Source: Undaria pinnatifida (Eukaryota; Sar; Phaeophyceae; Laminariales; Alariaceae). From it: DNA of 64,000 nt. Position 1 is the first letter of the stretch, and every line of letters begins with the position of its first letter. Below are positions 32,436 through 43,350 of the stretch, piece after piece. A model generated the notes under the pieces. The model had not been told where the DNA came from. It was given only the letters and a program-made list of their open reading frames with translations, and did no database searches. The stretch lies in contig JABAKD010000012.1 in assembly GCA_012845835.1 (NCBI GenBank), forward strand, positions 7,379,233-7,443,232, written 5' to 3'. The translations under genes were made by a program, and so were the position numbers.

Positions 32436-32830
32436 CGTCATGACCCGACCCGCGGGTCGGGTCAAGGGGGTTTCAAGATCTCGCGGGTCGGGTCGGGTCG
32501 GGTCATTACGTTTTAAAATCTCACGGGTCGGGTCGGGTCGGGTCAAGAGGTTTTCAAAATCTCGCGGGTCGGGTCGGGTCGGGTCGGGTCGGGTCGGGTC
32601 AAGAGGCTTTAAAAATCTCGCGGGTCGGGTCGGGTCATGACCCGCGAGATACGGGTCACTTCGCGGGTCTTTCAAGCAATAATGACCCGTGAGTTGTTTT
32701 AGGCTGACCCGCGGGTCAAATCCGCGGATCTGGCCGGCGGATCCGCCTTTTTCAAACTTCCAGCTGAGAGCCACATTGATGCCGTGCAGGCGCCCCGCGG
32801 GTCGGGCCCGCGGGTCCGCCAATAAAATAC
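32436..32830. repeat. GGGTC-family locus
   Basis: Blocks of (GGGTC)2-6 are separated by TTTCAAGATCTCGC-like spacers of about 20 bp. The locus starts with GGGCTTTTCACGCGTCATGACCCGACCCGCGGGTC and contains inverted GACCCGCGGGTC palindromes throughout. It resembles 33895-34300 and 55025-55170. Confidence 0.8.
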
Positions 32831-32974
32831 AAACATTTCCGCTTCCTGCCTCCCTCGTGCCGATGCTCCGATCGTATGTCATCACAGCGTGCAGAACAAT
32901 CACCAGGCAGTACCCCTAGCTACTCGTACCAAGGCATACAGCAGTGTGACGCGAATCCCGTACCTACTGAAGCC

Positions 32975-33510
32975 GTAACAACAGTAGTAATATTACAGTC
33001 ATACCAGTACGAAATGTGACCAAACGTAAAAAGGCAAAGAAGGGCAGTCGTCGTCGAAGCAGCAGCAGCAACACTGGCAGCAGCAAGCACCAGCAGCAGA
33101 CCCCGGATTCTCGCGGATCGCAGCCCCTGCTGACAGACCCATCGCCCCAGTTGTGGGCTTGCTGCCGGAGGCGGCTCAGCTAGGCTGCTTGCGGGGGCTG
33201 GAGACTGCACAGATAGAAGATAGATACAGGAGTAGTATTATAGTACAAATAGTAGCTAGCTCGAGAAATATCATGCCAGTACGAAATGTGACCAAACGTG
33301 AAAAATCAAGAGCAGCCGTTGTCGTAGCAGCAGCAGCAGCAGCAGCAGCAGCACAGCAGCGGCAGCACCCTGGCAGCAGCAAGCGCCAGCAGCAGACAAC
33401 GCATCCTCGCGGATTGCAGCCCCTGCTGACAGATCCACCGCCCCAGTTGTGGGCTTGCTGCCGGAGGCGGCTCAGCTAGGCTGCTTGCCGGGACCGGAGA
33501 TTGCATTTAC
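32975..33510 (+). repeat. Tandem duplication of about 280 bp with GCA-triplet tract
   Basis: CCAGTACGAAATGTGACCAAACG...AGCAGCAGCAGC...CTGCTGACAGA...GGGCTTGCTGCCGGAGGCGG occurs twice, from about 33002 and 33272. The frames on both strands are Ala- or Gln-rich by-products. Confidence 0.8.
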
Positions 33511-33544
33511 AACTTGTAACTAACTCGCTCGTCGGGTCGCTCGT

Positions 33545-33684
33545 CGGGTCGACCCGGTGGTCTAGCGGTACGGGCATGTCCATGCATGTGGGTTGCGGTT
33601 TATTTCCTATTTTATAACTAATTTTCAAGCACGTCAGCCGTGAGTTTGACGAATTTCAGGTCAATACTCATCTTTGCAAGCTGC
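33545..33684 (+). repeat. Possible tRNA-derived SINE
   Basis: TGGTCTAGCGG matches the pol III A-box consensus exactly and sits in CCGGTGGTCTAGCGGTACGG. GGGTTGCGGTTTATTTCC lies where a B box would be but is a poor match. Downstream, ACGTCAGCCGTGAGTTTGAC and ACTCATCTTTGCAAGCTGC recur at 16022. A tRNA-like head joined to a dispersed body is typical of SINEs. No cloverleaf can be closed, so this is not a tRNA gene. Confidence 0.4.
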
Positions 33685-33894
33685 GTTGTTGGTACTCGTA
33701 ATATACTATATGAGTGAGTTTTTGTTGGGAGGTGTCTTATTTTTTGTCCACTATAATGGTAAGTGGCTATTTCTCGCGCGCACACCACATGACAAAATCA
33801 TCAGCTGCAAACAATGCCGGTAAAAAACGCAGAGAACACGACATACTGGGAAAAGTACGAGGGACCAAGGACCAACCAACCGACCGAGGTATAC

Positions 33895-34300
33895 CTGCTT
33901 TGACCCGTGACTTTTTGACTTTGACCCGTGACTTTTTGACTTTGACCCGTGAGAAATGTCACGGGTCAAGTTAACGTGACCCGCCAGACGACCCGAATCT
34001 CGCGGGTCACCCGGATTGTCGCGGGTCGGGTCGGGTCGGGTCAGGACGATTTCAAAATCTCGCGGGTCGGGTCGGGTCGGGTCAAGACGTCTCGAATATC
34101 TCGCGGGTCGGGTCGGGTCGGGTCAAGACGCCTCGAAAATCTCGCGGGTCGGGTCAAGTCGGGTCAAGACGTCTCGAAAATCTCGCGGGTCGGGTCGGGT
34201 CGGGTCAAGACGTCTCGAAAATCTCGCGGGTCGGGTCGGGTGACCCGACCCGACCCGACCCGACCCGCGAGATTTGACCCGACCCGTGAAAAGCCCTGTA
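33895..34300. repeat. GGGTC-family locus with inverted ends
   Basis: Left: TTTGACCCGTGAC repeated three times. Middle: six units of TCTCGCGGGTCGGGTCGGGTCAAGACG. Right: the strand switches to GACCCGACCCGACCC and ends in GACCCGTGAAAAGCCCT. The strand switch near 34242 makes a long self-complementary arm. Confidence 0.8.
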
Positions 34301-34544
34301 AATATGTCGTACAAAGAGCAACGCTAGATGTGTGGACATCGCAAACATCAAATCTCAAATCCTCCTGCGAGCAGTCCTGTGGATGCAAGTAAGCCCTTAC
34401 GTGGTACCGGGTAGACAGCATCGGTAAGCGGTATGATAGGCGTTAAAAGGGGCTTCGCCGGCGGCCTTGACCGCCGCCGGTCGTAGACTCGCGTGATGCC
34501 AATATATGATGTAGAGGAGGATGAGGGTAGAGGTAGGACCCTGC

Positions 34545-34725
34545 GTGTACCCGCCAGAAACGGGTATCCGCCAAATTTTGGAGCCCGGACCCTACCCTAC
34601 CCTCCGGGTACTGCCATTTTGACGGGTACCCGGGTACACGGGTACCCGGCGGGTACCCAACGGGTACCCTGCAGGTACCCGGCACCCGACGAGGGGACCC
34701 GTCCGGTACCCGCCTTTTGTTGTGG
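34545..34725. repeat. GGGTAC-family locus
   Basis: Many overlapping GGTACCC and GGGTACCCGGGTACC palindromes. The tract lies next to other loci of the same family at 35915, 36400 and 37660. Confidence 0.75.
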
Positions 34726-35330
34726 ACTTTTTTCTCCCTGTTTCAGTGCCACGATGCGAATGCTTTTTTTTAGAGTAAGACAATATGCGTACTACTACTA
34801 CTACTACTACTCTACAACCGAAACGACCATTACAGTTTAGTTTAGATTGTGGATGGGATACATAAGCCGCCTATACTTACTTTCTCTTGTATTACTCCGT
34901 TATTGCGCGGGCGTGTCATTACCGGTTTGGATGCGCGAAGAAACATGCATTATGGGGGCGATGGTTCACGGTCTCCCGCTTACTAGACTGCATGCAGTGG
35001 ACATTTTCGCCGACCCACCCAGTGTCGGATATCGGAAAGTAGCGACAGTGGGTTCACATTGAAGCAACACACGTTGCGGCACCTGCCTAGACGAACTCTC
35101 ATCGACTTACAGCGAAACCAGCACGAGAAGAGTTGGCTATTATTTGTGCGTGCACAGGACCCGTCGAAACTGGCCTTGGTGCCGTCCGTGTACGTTGAGT
35201 GCGGTGGGCAAACGTGGCCGAAAACAAAGTTGACTAACACACACACAGAAACTACTTCAAGGCACCCTACTGTATTGCAGAACAACAACGGATAGCACTT
35301 CAATACACCGCTGCACAATGAGGCAGCATA

Positions 35331-35748
35331 CGAGCACGGCCGATCTCCGTGGCGAACGTTCTGCCGCCACCTCTTCGTAACACGAATTGGCCGTGGGGGG
35401 CGATCTTGCTGCTACACATCCCGCCGAAAGTTTGATGGCGCCCGCACAAAGCGCCTGCGAGAACAACGAGGCGAACAACAGCGACAGCGAAGGCCCTGTG
35501 GGCCCTCGTTCACACAGCAGCAGCAGCAGTGGAGCTGCTCAGGACGAAAATGGTGATGACTTCTTGGAAGAGGTACCATCGCCCGCGGCTACAGAGCCTT
35601 CGCTATCGCTGCTGTTGCTGTCCTCGCTGGTCTCGCAGGCGCTTTGTGCGGGCACCTTCAAACTTTCTGTGGAACGTCCAGCAAGATCGCCCCCCGTTTC
35701 GACGAGAGGCAGCGGCAGAACCTTCGCCGCAGAGATCGACCGTGCTCG
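35331..35748. repeat. Inverted repeat with about 170-bp arms and coding-like content
   Basis: The left arm (35331-35510) and right arm (35588-35748) are reverse complements with moderate divergence. They share CGAGCACGGxCGATCTC, GGGGGGCGATCTTGCTG and GCCCGCACAAAGCGCCTGCGAGA. Read outward from each side, both arms encode PAQSACE followed by a Ser/Asp-rich SDSEG segment, so substitutions may have kept a frame. A long plus-strand frame (35387-35914) spans both arms. I do not recognise the protein. Confidence 0.55.
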
Positions 35749-35914
35749 TCTGCTGGCTCATGTTGCCCAGCCGGTACCGTGTGTCGATGTTGCCATGTGC
35801 GTTCCGCGTGACGATGTACGTGCGCGTTCGCGTGCGCGTGAGTTGTGTGTTGTTTTAGAAATTTTAATTATAGGGTTTCTTTGGTTTCCTAGAGATATTG
35901 CACAGGCAAAATAA

Positions 35915-36235
35915 ACCGGGAATACTGGTTACCCGCGGGCACCCGAAAACCCGCGGGTACCCGGGTACCCGGTTCTCGAGCTCCGGTGTGCGTTCCACGT
36001 GTTTGTTGTTTTTGAATGATTTATTTAAGGCTTCCTCGGTTTGCTCAAGATGTTATACAGGCGCAGTAGACCGGGAATACGGATTACCCGCGGGTACCCG
36101 AAAACCCACGGGTACCCGGGTACCCGGTTCTCGAGCTTAGCTCCGAAACCCCGCGGGTTTTGAGCTCGGACCCTACCCGTCAAATGGGTAGGAGCCGTCC
36201 GGGTATACCCGGGTAATTGAAATCAGGGTCCTACC
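35915..36235. repeat. GGGTAC-family locus, two tandem units
   Basis: ACCCGCGGGTACCCGAAAACCC...GGGTACCCGGTTCTCGAGCT occurs at 35930 and again at 36085, after similar lead-in sequence (GGGAATACxGxTTACCCGCGGG). Dense CG-rich palindromes. Confidence 0.75.
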
Positions 36236-36399
36236 TCTAGTCAGACGCAATGCCAAGAGATTGAGAGCGTGCGCTCCACGTTCCACTCTGGGAAGTGTGT
36301 GATGAATTACGAATAGGGTATGGGTCTTTTCATTAACCCAGTTGCGATCGGACAAAAAATGGAGTGCTTCCAAGGTTGTGTTCTGTAAGGTTTGTATTC

Positions 36400-36890
36400 C
36401 GGGTAGGGTATTATTTGCTAGCAAGTCTTACAGAAGTGTTGGGTACGGGTATGAACCTCTTACAGAACTCACAGAAGTTTCGGGTATGGTATGTTTTTCG
36501 TACAGAACCCACAGGATTTTAGGGCACGGGTATAAGTTGTTGTACCCGTACCCCGGGTACGTGTACGATTTTTTACAGAACTCACGGAAGTTTCGGGTAC
36601 GGGTATGAACATTTTACAGAACCCACAGAAGTTTCGGGTATGGTATTTTTTTCATACAGAACCAACAGAAATTTAGGGTACGGTACAACGTGTGATACCA
36701 TGGCCCGTACCCGCACCTGGGTACAAGGGTATACCCTACCTTCACCACGGTACAAGGGTACATACCCGTACCCAGGGTATTTCCCGCCAGCGTACAGAGC
36801 TCACAGAACTTCGTACAGAGCGCACAGAAGGTCCGGGTACGGGTATAGTAGTCGTAAACAACGCTGAGGAAAATCGGGTACGGGTATTTC
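36400..36890 (+). repeat. GGGTAC-family tandem array, about 55-bp unit
   Basis: Units of the form TACAGAACTCACAGAAGTTTCGGGTACGGGTATGAAC repeat eight or more times with small changes. The same unit occurs at 37760-37980. Protein frames over it are by-products. Confidence 0.8.
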
Positions 36891-37355
36891 CAGGGTCTTT
36901 ACATGGGCAATACCAGTGCAGAACCTAATGCAAAACACACAGTGAACCTGATATCTTTACAAAGGATGCCTTTTACTGTTATTGGTATACCAGGTACTGA
37001 ATACACTCATATACGTTGTAATAATATTGGTGCAGCAAGACAAAATCCTTCCCGGTGTACAAGCACCTTCAATTACATTAATGATTATGATTCCACCAAC
37101 ACCACTGCTGGATGAAAAAAATAGAGGAGCGTAGACTAATCCACCACGCTCGTTCCATCGTTGTAAACTCCAGCTGGTACTAATCTGCAGCAGTTGCAGA
37201 AACAACAGCAATATCGCTTTGAAACGAAATAAGTTACAGAACATGGGGCCGGGCTCCCCCGATCCTAATGTTTATACTACTGTCGGCTTATTATGTACTA
37301 CAACAGTAGCCACTCAATACTTGCCACCCCTCCATCCCCCCAAAGGATGTTTGTC

Positions 37356-37648
37356 CTAGGCGAAGTCCCCGCCATCCGCGGTAGGTTTCGCGGTGTCGCT
37401 CAGCACGTCAAAGGCGGCTTCAGCGGCCAGCAAGTCGGCGTTCTGTCCTTTGAACCGCGCGGGAAGACTTTCATGCAGATATCGTTCGCAGCAATCATAG
37501 GGATGTCCCCGCATTCGGGGATGTGTTCGAAGTTGGCCTTGAGGAACATAACCATATCCACCCAGTACGCGTCGATGCGACTCCGGCTTGGCACGAGTAG
37601 GTTGCCACAAGCACTGAAGTCGCCCTCGATCTGCGCAGCAGCCGGCAC
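37356..37648 (-). pseudogene. hAT transposase C-terminal remnant
   Basis: The minus strand encodes PAAAQIEGDFSACGNLL, then VPSRSRIDAYWVDMVMFLKA and NFEHIPE. After one frameshift it continues PARFKGQNADLLAAEAAFDV LSD. The order (S/D)-F-S-x-x-G-N-L ... R-x-R ... V-x-M-V-x-F-L-K-x-N is that of the dimerisation region at the hAT transposase C terminus. Nothing upstream (above 37,680) continues it, as GGGTAC repeats begin there. It is thus a truncated, frameshifted fragment. Confidence 0.5.
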
Positions 37649-37659
37649 TTCCCTCCCGG

Positions 37660-38035
37660 AAAAAACCTTACCTCCCGGGTATTGCTACAGGTATACCCGT
37701 ACCCCGGGTATTTTTGTAAAAAGGCATACCCGTACCCCGGGTATTGTGCCGAGGGCGTACGGAGCCCCCAAAAGTTTCGAGTACTGGTATGAACCTCTTA
37801 CAGAACTCACAGATGTTTCCGGTATGGTATTTTTTCTTTTCAGAACTCGCAGAAGTTTCGGGTACGGTGTTGTTTTTTGTACAGATTTCGCAGAAGGTTC
37901 GGGTGTGCGTATGAACCTCTTACAGAAATCGCAGAAGTTTCGGGTACGGGTATGAACCTCTTATATAGCCCATAGAAGTGTCGGGTAAGGGTAATACCCG
38001 GGTAAACCCGGGTACAGTTTTGTATGTACCCTGCA
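37660..38035 (+). repeat. GGGTAC-family locus and tandem array
   Basis: CCCGTACCCCGGGTATT blocks are followed by five units of CAGAACTCGCAGAAGTTTCGGGTACGGTGT type and end in ACCCGGGTAAACCCGGGTAC. Confidence 0.75.
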
Positions 38036-38159
38036 GAACACACCCTTGGAATCCTCTACGTACGTCGGTGCGAAGCTACTCTCGGCACACGCACTCGGGG
38101 CACACACCCGCGTGTATAGTTGTAGGCTTTCTTGCCCTTCATATAGAGCGTTCCCGAAA

Positions 38160-38234
38160 ATGAAACGAGAGCGCAGGGAAGCTACCACAACTGAAATGAC
38201 ACACTACACGCGTATGACCACGTACCTTGCAAAG
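38160..38234 (+). CDS. Candidate first exon (25 codons)
   Basis: ATG is followed by MKRERREATTTEMTHYTRMT and TYLAK, and then a GTGAGT donor in phase 0. I find no downstream exon that I can join with confidence. It may be chance or part of a repeat. Confidence 0.25.
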
Positions 38235-38639
38235 GTGAGTATAAACGCTAAATTTGTCGAACTCACAGCTGGCGTATTTATAATATTTTCGTATAAAACA
38301 TAAGTACTTGCAGCAGCAGTAGTAGCAACTGAGCTCAATGTACCTAAAGAGCTGCTCGAAAGGAAATGCCCTTCCACTCTGGCGGTGTATGGTAGTCCGT
38401 GGTACCAACCGAGGCTAGCGTCAAGGTGTCGCAAAGCAGCGACATTTTTGTAGTTAGTAACTACGGCAGCAGGAGCACATCAGCAGCAGCAGATATACGA
38501 AGCACAGAAGTAACAGAAGAAATAAGCAGAGGCAGCTACTATGCGTAGTGTTGCTGGGTAGCTCAGACGTAGAGTTTGGCTGTGCCCACCTGCAGTACAC
38601 TCAAGCCGCCTGATACGTTCATCACCGACAGCAGCAACC

Positions 38640-38745
38640 CAAATGCAGCAGCGGCAACAGTAGCAGCAGACAGCAGTAGGCAGCAGCAGACAGCAGTAGG
38701 CAGCAGCAGACAGCAGTAGGCAGCAGCAAGCAGCAGCAGCAGGGG
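38640..38745 (+). repeat. (CAGCAGTAGGCAGCAGCAGA)n tandem repeat
   Basis: Four units of a 21-bp CAG/TAG-rich motif within a wider CAG-rich tract. Confidence 0.8.
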
Positions 38746-38759
38746 ACAAATGAGCTGTA

Positions 38760-40446
38760 GGACTCATTTTGTATGGCACACTGAACAGAAATGTGGGGAC
38801 CTCTGATGAATTATTATGAGATTTTAAGGATCCTTACATTTCCGTCCAGAATGGTCCTCTTCAAGTGAGGAAAAAATGTTTAGATCTTGTCCTCAAGCAC
38901 CTTTTCTGTGGCATTCCTGCGTCCACGAGCTCAAGGTGGTTCGACACGAAACCGCCCGTGTCCCTCCTTTCTGTCACCCGTCCAAACGCTAGTGCCCGCC
39001 AGAGCCTGCTTCGGCCATGGGCCGGCTCGTAATCACGACCTCTCCTGCATGCCTGGAACAGGCTCTGCTTCTCTGGGAACAAAAAGCGAAAAAAAACAAA
39101 GTTGTGAAAAGCAATCAAACTGTCGCTTGGAGAGTGCATATATATGCTGAAACCGCCCAAATAGACTGCTGGTGATCTGCTCCGGCTGGGTCTACGACTG
39201 CTGTATAGCTGCTCCTTTGCATGCGTGGTCCCGTAGGAAGGTTCGATCACAGCTGCTGCTTAACAGACCACGTAGCTCCGGACGCGTGTTCTATGCCAGC
39301 TTCTGCTATACATACGTATAGCTTGGCGAAGCATTTTATACCTGGTACCTTGTGCCTGGTACCCACCTGGTACGAGGCAGCAGAAGTTATCTACGAAGCC
39401 TGGGTGGCATGTATTTATCTTTAGGCGTTCCAATTATATCCTGGATCCGAGCACATAGCTGCCTGCGCCGGCCCTCACGAAGGCGGGGCCAGTAGAGTAG
39501 CGGACGCTGCCCGAGGTTCCGGGATCAGAGGAGATGAACAGGATAAAAAACGGGAAGACGTAGGCCCTATCGGCAGACTATGCGCCCAAACGCTCACAGG
39601 GCACGATTTTTCGGAGATTACGTCGTAGATCTCGACTTCAAGGCCTCGCGTAGGCGCTACGGCGCTTAGCGGGCTGATCCGCGAAGCCAGCCGTTTCAGA
39701 CGAGGCGGGGACACGCATCAGCGAAGGAACCGCGCAGAAAGGCGGTCAGAGGCGGTAGAGATCCGCAGACTAAAGCGTGATCAAGTCCGCCTGCGCACTA
39801 AGATAGGCGTTTTTTACCAGGGGGTCTGCCAGCGGCCTGGACAACCGGCGGCCGCGAGCTCGCGTGATGCCCATATCGAAAAACTGGTAACTGCTGCGAC
39901 TGCTGTGCTGTAGCGGATGATGGAGGTCAGAGTTCAATGCCATTGCGTGATCTCCATGCTCCATTGTGCCACGTGTAGAATAGGAAGAGCAACTAGCTGC
40001 TACTCGAATGTATGCTCGGCCATGCATGTCTGACTGCCGTTTAGCTGCTTGTTGTTATAGCTCCGCATGGTCCGCGAGAGATGGTCAACCGCACCTCCTG
40101 CTGTACGTACCTTCAGCAGGAAGAAAACCGAAAGGGCTTGGGAAAAAATATAAAATACATATTTCCAAGGCTTCCGCAGGCATTTTTCGATACGGGTCGC
40201 TGCCATCTATCGAGATTGGCAACGTTTTGCTCCATGAAGTGCCATTTGCGGCGCCACCACGCTACAGTTCGAATACCAATACAACAGGGAGAGTTCTGTG
40301 CCACCGTCTTGAGAGTCACCACCGCGCGTTTCCGTGCCAGCTGCATATACACCTTTAGAGATAACCAACAAACTAGTGAACCGATTATCTTCTGTTGGTA
40401 AGCGTGGCCCAGGCCAGCCTAGAGAGGTGAGGATATGCTTCCAGCG
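38760..40446. other. Intergenic, no gene recognised
   Basis: Open frames exist on both strands but none has motifs or splice structure I can support. Short palindromic TACCTGGTACC blocks lie near 39345-39375. Confidence 0.35.
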
Positions 40447-41215
40447 ATGCCTGATACTGATGTGCAAAGCGTGGGAGCTAGCGTCGGAGTAGAGGAGACG
40501 AGCAATGAGATGAGGGAGGTGTGAGAGGCGATCGAGGCCCTGACAAGACAGTGGAGGAGCAGAAACGCGACCAGAGGGACGCACTGCTCGCCTAGGCGGC
40601 CAGGGGGCGATGGGGGGAGGAGCGGAGAAACAGCTGCGAGGGATTCAGCATTGTCGACTCGTGTGCCGACATGTGGACTGGGAGCCCCTTCAGGCACGTC
40701 GCAAATTTCTGTGTCCCGCCCTAGATTACACCAGTCGCGACCCCCCAAGTTTGAAAGCGTAGAAGCGCACTTTGCAATGTGGCGCAGTAAGTTTCAGGCT
40801 TGCATGTCATCGCTTGGTTGCCTGTACGTCCTCAAGGCAATAGCTAACCCAGTGATGGTAGGGTATATGAACGCGTCTCAGGAGGAGTTGGAGCAGGGGC
40901 ATCGTCGAAGGAGGTTTTGCATGCGCGGTTGGTGTATGGTCTGTTGATGGAGGATATGCTATAGCGGAGTTTAGCATGCAGCAGGCAAAGTTGCCATGTG
41001 GCGCATGGCATTGGACAATTGCGACGTGCCAAAAACTCTAGCCGCGATCCGCAGACTGAAAAGAGAGTTCGAGACCATCCGCATGGCAGAGGTAGAGGAC
41101 CCCCTGATGTTTTTCGGTAGGGTAGACAAGGCAGCAGATGAGTTGGCCATGTTGTGCTGTGGAAAGAGCGTGGAAGACGTGAACCGACACATTGTTCACA
41201 ACCTGTCCTTGTCTT
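40447..41215 (+). pseudogene. Ty1/copia-type gag remnant
   Basis: The frame starts at ATG 40447, has a TGA after 25 codons (40522), continues in frame with a basic linker, then FESVEAHFAMWRSKFQACMS. After a shift near 40,930 it reads MALDNCDVPKTLAAIRRLKR EFETIRMAEVEDP and GRVDKAADELAML ... VEDVNRHIVHNLS. This alternation (W-x-x-K-F ... R-L-K-R-E-F ... M-x-F-x-G-R-V ... E-D-V-N-R-H-I-V) is that of the copia gag (UBN2-like) capsid region. No zinc knuckle or pol follows; the rest to 42,219 is unrecognised. It is non-functional. Confidence 0.62.
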
Positions 41216-41869
41216 CCGTACTTTTTCGAGTACGAAATATTAGTGTCACAAAAGATCCGCGAAAACCCCAGCTAGGTCTGGTGAAAGCCGTTTCTTCACA
41301 CGTGTTGTCGCCATGGCAGTACGTACCCGGGAGCAAAATGAGCCGAAACGTCGATTTTGAACGTTTTTGGCGATGCTCGCGGGCAACTTTGATTTCACGA
41401 AATCAGCTCTTGAGTCGTTTCTGGCTGCTTACGACTGCTGTATGGTGCATCCGACGCCCTCACACACCCCATTCGGAACGTGCCTCAACTTCGCGGGCTC
41501 CTGTTTCTCGTGGGCAACTGTAGCTGTCCGCCAGCGGGATTGCATGCCTTCAGTTGGAGGTTGTTTTTTGGCTAATTTCGTGCCTTCCGTTCTTTAACAT
41601 TTTCGACCACTGCAGCACGCCAAAGTGGAGGTGTAGACCTCCGTCGATGAAGTGTGGACGGCCAATCCAAACTACTCACGAGCTGCTGTGGTTTCAACAC
41701 CAAAACTTCACACCCACCCTCACTGGCACGCTCTATCTAAAAGTCTAAATGCAGGGTGTGTTGAAAAATGCGACGTAATTGAGTTCACCGACAAAGTATC
41801 TAGAGCTTAGAGTGAGCCGGAAATCCGGGGATGGGGGCTGAATATTATCCTTCGCGGCCTTAAAGGCGT

Positions 41870-42165
41870 CTAAACACACGTGGTCAAGTGGGTTTCGGAC
41901 ATAGTTTCACGCGTGTATCGCAAAACAGTGTTTGTGGCGTCTAAAGGCACTTGCCAAGTGGTGTCGGGCGTGTATTCGTGCATACATCGCAATGCTTTGC
42001 TCCGGTGGCCCTCCGCGGCCCTCTACCGCGGGCTTACACGCCCGCGGCGCGTACTGTGCGCAACGCGCCTCCCAGTTCCCTACTGCTCTGCGCGCAACAC
42101 GTACTGTGCGCAACGCGCCTCCCAGTTCCCTACTGCTCTGCGCGCAACAGACACCAGAGCCCTAA
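41870..42165 (+). repeat. Two short tandem duplications
   Basis: TGTGCGCAACGCGCCTCCCA...CTGCGCGCAACAC occurs twice from about 42053. Earlier, a GTGTxTCGxGxCATAxxTC-type block repeats with a period of about 70 bp. No gene is seen between 41,220 and 42,219. Confidence 0.6.
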
Positions 42166-42219
42166 GTAATGCCCCCTGGATTGCACATCCAACAACAAAT
42201 GCTGCTGTCTTCACCACTG

Positions 42220-42487
42220 TGTTAAATTAATAGGTGGGGGACACAGAGTGCCCCCTGCAGGTCTGCCAATTGGGTAGGTCCTCGGAGTACTCACTTTCGT
42301 TCCTTCGTAGAGATGTAGCTTTATTCGTTTCCACCAGAGCCCGGGATAGCTTCCGAGATCGGAGGCGCGTGCCTCCGATCTAATTCCTAACTTCCCCGAA
42401 TATAAACCGCCAACCTTATCATACGAAACCCATCCAAATGATCTCAAATTCGGATACCTACAGGCCTTTCGAGGCCGTATCTTAACA
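42220..42487 (-). repeat. 3' LTR (268 bp)
   Basis: Begins TGTTAA and ends TTAACA (6-bp inverted termini) and is identical by eye to 52823-53090. It contains the palindrome CGGAGGCGCGTGCCTCCG. Confidence 0.92.
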
Positions 42488-43350
42488 CTAGCCCACCCTG
42501 ATGAGTCGCATATGCAGAAATATGGGAGATTCGGGGAAACTCCGGTTCTACGAACTAGACCATGAGTCGAAGATGCGGCTCCTCAAACCCCACTCCCACA
42601 CCTCTAACCGTCTGGCTATGGAGCCAGGAACACGCGAAGAAAAGCAGTAGAAAGAAAAGCAGACCCTACAGCAAGGCAATAGTCACCCATCAAAAACTTG
42701 CCGCATGCCGCCGGCGTGGCGGGGGGGCAGAAAAGGCTCTAGAACCTGCCGCATGCCGCCGGTGTGGCGGGGGGAGGGCAGGAAAGGCTCTACGGTAAAC
42801 CAACCACAGAAAAGGTACTGTGGCGAGGCGAGCCCTCGTCGATATAGAGGGGGACACAGGCGCTAATACAAGGGAGAAGTCATGCGAAAAACCTCCCGCG
42901 GGCCATCGGCAAGGCGGGGGGTTAGACGAGGAAACGACGAATACCCGGGATGGAAGGTGTCAACACCTACAGCCCCGCTAGGGGAGGAAGTGTTTAGACG
43001 AAAAAAAAAAAAACAAAGCAGAACAAATACAACACACAAAACATAAAAGAAGACACACAGACCCGTACACTGGTCGCCCCCCGGCTCTGGGCTGAGGAGG
43101 GCGTCGGCAGGGCGAATTTGAATGACAAAAAGGCGACAGCCCTGCGCCTCAGATAGCGGCGTTTTACCCGAACCCTGACCCGGCACTGAGCAGGGGGTTC
43201 GGCAGGACAGAAAAGAGAAAAAAAATGGAAAGAACCGCCCCAAAACTCGATGAAGACCCTCAGGACACTACGAACGACCCAAAGACAAAGACGCAAAACT
43301 CATACCTCAAAAAAATGAAGAACTATCGAGAAGCGGTGGTGGCTTGGAAG
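42488..43350 (-). other. Long 3' untranslated region of the LTR element
   Basis: About 860 bp separate the pol stop from the 3' LTR. It contains two copies of GCCGCATGCCGCCGGxGTGG near 42705-42770. The polypurine tract next to the LTR would be CAGGGTGGGCTAG on the minus strand, which is weak. Confidence 0.5.

Noticed and set aside
33549-33620. tRNA gene
   Set aside because: The A box is perfect, but the acceptor stem cannot pair and the T arm is poor. SINE-like reading preferred.
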